The notes under the pieces: generated by a model
Seen by the model: only the letters and a program-made list of their open reading frames with translations
The model's database searches: none
Told to the model about the DNA's origin: nothing
DNA from: Diplonema japonicum
Taxonomy: Eukaryota; Euglenozoa; Diplonemea; Diplonemida; Diplonemidae
Assembly (NCBI GenBank): GCA_964019335.1
Contig: OZ025660.1
Location: 186,001-250,000 of the forward strand
Length of the DNA: 64,000 nt
Reading direction: 5' to 3'
Position numbers and translations under genes: made by a program
Shown here: in pieces, positions 60,981-64,000 of the stretch
Layout of the letters: each line of letters starts with the position of its first letter
Numbering within the stretch: position 1 is the first letter of the stretch

Positions 60981-63978
60981 CTACTTTTTCCTTCGACGGT
61001 CGGAAGTGCTAGAAGACTCTGTGCTGGAACTGGACTCTGTAGAGCTGCTGAAGCTTGAGTTCGAGGCTGTGGACGAAGAGGCTGAAGAGGAGCGTGAGGA
61101 AGACGTCGAGGAAGAGGAAGAAGATGAGGAGGAGGTGGTGGTGGTAGCGGTGTCCTTTGCAGACTTCTTTGCAGGAGCTGCCTTTGCTGCCGGCTTAGCC
61201 TTCTTCGTGGGAGCAGCCGCAGCAGAAGCGCTTTTCTTTGACGGCGCCGCCGCAGCAGGTGCAGGCGATGCTTTAGAGGGCGCAGCTTTGGAGCCGCCAG
61301 CTGCAGACGAAGCTGGCGCTGATGCAGCCTGTTTCTTCACAGGAACAGGCGCTGCTGCTGCGGGTGCAGGAGCTGCTTTCTTAACAACCTTCGCAGGTGC
61401 TGCCGCTTCTGTCCTCGACGGCTTTGCCTTTTGCGGTGCAGGCGCTGCTGCTTTAGGGGGCGCACTCTTCTTCACTGGCGTAGCCGCTGCTGCCAAAGGC
61501 GACGACACCATCGGTGCGGCAGGCGGCGCAGCAGCCTTGCTCGCGGCCATCCTACTCGCAGCAGGGGCAGGGGCTGCCGACCTTGCCGGTGCAGCTTCTT
61601 TCTCGCTGTTTTTGCTTCCCACAATGCTCTGCTTCACCCACTTCGCTGGTGTCCTTGGCTTTGGCGCAGCATGTCTCTTCGTCCAGTTGAAGACGTACTC
61701 CCCTGCATCCCACGCCACGGGCCGCACCATCACAGTCGCACCATCAGACACCTGCACCTCCGCCTGCACCCAGTCCTTCGTCTCGTCATCACGTACGTCG
61801 ACCTTCTCACCAACCGTGAACTGTGTACAGGTGATGGGTTGGTGTCTCTAGCATACCTGTGCCTTCACAAGGCCCTCCTTGTCGCTTTTGTGGATCGGGT
61901 GTGTTGGAAGAACAGCACCTTCTGGCATCGGGAAGCCGCCTGTTGCTATGCCTGCAGCTTTGGCCATCTCTTCGATGCTGCGCAGGAGGTCCCTCGAAGG
62001 GTCATCCAGGCGCACCCTTCTGCGGAAGCCGCCTGTGGGGTCTTTAAGAAGACCCTTCTCGAAGTAGAGCTCTTCAATCGTGTCCGCGATCTGTGGTAGT
62101 GTGGTGTGGTGTGGTGTGGTGAAAACAACATACTTCGTTAGCCGAACCGAGGTGCTGGCACCACTGTAGCTTCCCCTCTTTGAGGCGCAAAGTGAACTCC
62201 TCGTATTTGTTGTCGCGATATCCGTTAAAGACCTGCATCTGAGGGGGCGTGAAGAGGAGCATCTTGGTGTCACGGTCCGTTGTGTTGGGCTTGATCAGCC
62301 ATTCGGTTACCTGGTGTGGCCCCCTGCTGCCGTGTGTCTCGACTGAGTGGATGAAGCCCGTCTCCATGACAAAGTCATCGCGAGAGTCCGTGACACACCA
62401 GCACCCGTTGCTGCCGCTGGTGGCATACAGCCACCTGTTGCTGTACTGGTGCGCGTACATCGGCTTCCCATTGGTCATCCCGTCCTTCTTATACTTCCCA
62501 GCAAGCGACATAAGCAGCTCGTTTTTCGTCGTCAACTTCACCACATCGGGGTGCTCGGGCACCTTCTCCTTCTCTCTCTGCTTCTCGCGCTCTTTCTCTT
62601 TCTCTACTGCCTTTTCTCGTTCTTTTTCTTTCTCTTTTTCTTTAGATTTGTCACTCGCACCATCAGTTACTTTGAGGACTTCCACACACCCCCATGTGTA
62701 CGCCTTGGCGTACCCATTCGCTTGCACCAAGGGTTTCCCATCGCTGCCTACTTCTTTCACAGTTCCCTCCTTCCACTCTTCGGAGTCGTTATCTCGCACT
62801 CGCACAGCCATTCCCTCACGGTAGGCCGCCTTGGGGCCAGCTGAGGACTCAGTCACGATGATGGTTACTTCTTCGCCGTTTCTCACCCACTTGCTGAAGG
62901 CCGACGGGTGCCTCTTGTTGTGCTGCTCAGCTGTGAAAATGTACCCATTGTCCTCTTTAAAGTCCTGCGTGTCGTCTGTGATCACCCAATACCCGCTCTT
63001 AGACGAGTACAAGTGCGCAGGCGGCGTTGCATCGGACATGTAGTATGGCTGATTATTCACCATTGTGCTCATGAGCGTGTACACCCCTGTCCCCATGTCC
63101 AGCCCTATGCCCCTTGTGTCGATGGTGAGATGCTGCGGGCACCACTTCATGACCCTGAGGCCCTTCTCATCCGTGGGGGGTGTGCCGTGTAGCTGCCACA
63201 TCTCAACACGGTCCGGTGCTCCACTGTAGCTTCCCTTCGAGTAGAACCACCCCTTCCCTGTTGGGAAATCATCCTTGTCGTCGGTCACCACCCAACATTC
63301 GTTGCCGGAGCTGTGGTACAGCCAAGCATTCTTATCAATGTTTTTCCACAGGGGATGTGCACCGTACTTGGATGTGGATTTGAAGGTGCCCTGCAGGGAA
63401 GTAATCTCTTTGGGGAGACCTGCGGCACAAGTGATGAACAGGTCGTAAGGTTCGACGGATGCTTTTGTTTCCGTCTTTGGCTCATATGTGGCAGGTGCTG
63501 CGGCGGCTACCTCTTCAACAGCAGGTGCGGCAGCAATTGGCGCGGAAGCAGTTACAGGTGCAGGTGCGGCCACAGGAGCGGGAACGGCAACCGGCTTCAG
63601 TTTCGGCTTTGCACCAACGGTCCCCACCTCACGGATGTCAACGGCAAGTGCATCGTAGATCCATTTCCCCTTCACAAGAACTTCAGCCACAGCACCGTTG
63701 TTGCCTGGGACTTTCTTCACTTCACCATAGTCGCCAGGTTCTATAACCTCACCGTTCGCAAGGTTTATCCTCTTGTTGAAGCCTACCATGTCGCCGATTT
63801 TAAATGCCTTCCGCACCCCTCGGTAGTACCGTGCTGGTGCGCTGAATCGCAGCTCGCCAGCACCGAATACAGGCTGCCCGTCCTCCAAGCCCTGCACGGT
63901 GCCCATCTCGCCGACGCTCACGAACCCATTCCCCACCCGCACAGGGCGTGTAAACATGACAACATCACCTTTTTGCAG
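60981..63978 (-). CDS. Multi-module SH3/KOW-like protein, 5' end outside window
   Basis: About 972 residues are visible. I join three exons: 63978-62134, 62090-61857 and 61820-60981. The two introns are in phase 0 and begin GTATGT and GTATGC. The most upstream exon seems to start after a CAG acceptor at 63979-63981, so the true N-terminus lies beyond the window. In order I see small SH3/KOW-like barrels of the type GDxVxF..G..GxV; an Ala/Pro linker; three copies of a module with a W/Y-V-x-T-D-D/S-x-x-D-F core (GCWCVTDSRDDF in the third); an Arg/Lys/Glu-rich segment; a barrel beginning VGEKVDVRD; and an Ala/Pro/Lys tail ending in a poly-Ser/Thr tract. The barrels resemble RNA- or protein-binding folds. 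The W-TDD-DF module is a protist-type repeat whose role I do not know. No catalytic motif is visible. Function is unassigned, but the gene model is well supported by frame continuity. Confidence 0.8.
61821..61856 (-). other. Intron, 36 nt, in SH3/KOW-like gene
   Basis: GTATGC...TACACAG, phase 0. It contains an in-frame TAG immediately after the donor, so splicing is needed to reach the downstream barrel and the Ala/Lys tail. Confidence 0.88.
62091..62133 (-). other. Intron, 43 nt, in SH3/KOW-like gene
   Basis: It starts GTATGT and ends ACCACAG, and consists largely of a CCACA repeat. Removing it joins a GAA codon to an ATC codon without changing frame. Without splicing the protein would stop a few residues into the intron. 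Confidence 0.88.
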
Positions 63979-64000
63979 CTGTTGTGTGAAAGTTATGTGG

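Noticed and set aside
61006-61851. Plus-strand Ala/Glu-rich frame of 281 residues
   Set aside because: Antisense shadow of the Ala/Pro/Ser tail of the SH3/KOW-like gene, and it crosses the intron.

Overview
The window looks like nuclear DNA of a single-celled eukaryote. GC-balanced protein-coding blocks alternate with long stretches dominated by homopolymers (A/T runs up to about 60 nt, G/C runs up to about 20 nt). Every gene I can support lies on the minus strand, so transcription runs from position 64000 towards 1. Many starts are preceded, on the coding strand, by a pyrimidine-rich stretch and an AG a few bases before the ATG. Same-strand gene arrays with such acceptors are typical of spliced-leader organisms, especially Euglenozoa. 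The tiny GT-AG introns, peroxisomal PEX16 and an aminoadipate-pathway lysine gene are compatible with a diplonemid or euglenid-like flagellate. That assignment is inference: I see no spliced-leader RNA, rRNA or tRNA gene here.

Right part (64000 to about 49600), in transcription order: a multi-module SH3/KOW-like protein cut by the window edge; PdxT glutaminase (vitamin B6); PEX16, rebuilt from about six exons; saccharopine dehydrogenase LYS1; katanin p80; a RUS1/DUF647 protein; and a membrane protein with a degenerate class III cyclase domain. Next comes a gene-poor patch (49600-45100) with dispersed repeats and doubtful small ORFs.

Middle part (45000 to 26000): a coiled-coil protein, a gelsolin-like protein, a histidine phosphatase, a protein of unknown family, a TSNAXIP1-like coiled-coil protein, a membrane-anchored tyrosine-kinase-like kinase, a small protein, about 3.7 kb of homopolymer DNA, another coiled-coil protein, a sugar transporter, the ESCRT-I subunit VPS37 and a short unknown protein. 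Cytoskeletal and flagellum-type proteins are prominent.

Left part (25500 to 12400): three unusual architectures, namely an MIF4G-like/His-Gln-rich/CAP-Gly protein, a WD40/helical-repeat/Lys-Ser-repeat/PDZ protein, and a double CCCH zinc finger joined to a cytidine-deaminase-type domain. An unknown W/Y-rich protein and a short CCCH-like zinc protein follow. The last 12.4 kb are almost entirely homopolymer and repeat DNA, with one paralogue of that zinc protein at 3628-4038, a foldback-like repeat in two copies, a short hairpin repeat and one copy of a 211-bp duplicated segment.

At least nine short introns (36-76 nt, mostly GTATRY...CAG) can be placed by reading frame. Several apparent lysine-rich tails and hydrophobic N-termini are artefacts of reading through introns or pyrimidine tracts, and the coordinates below correct for this.
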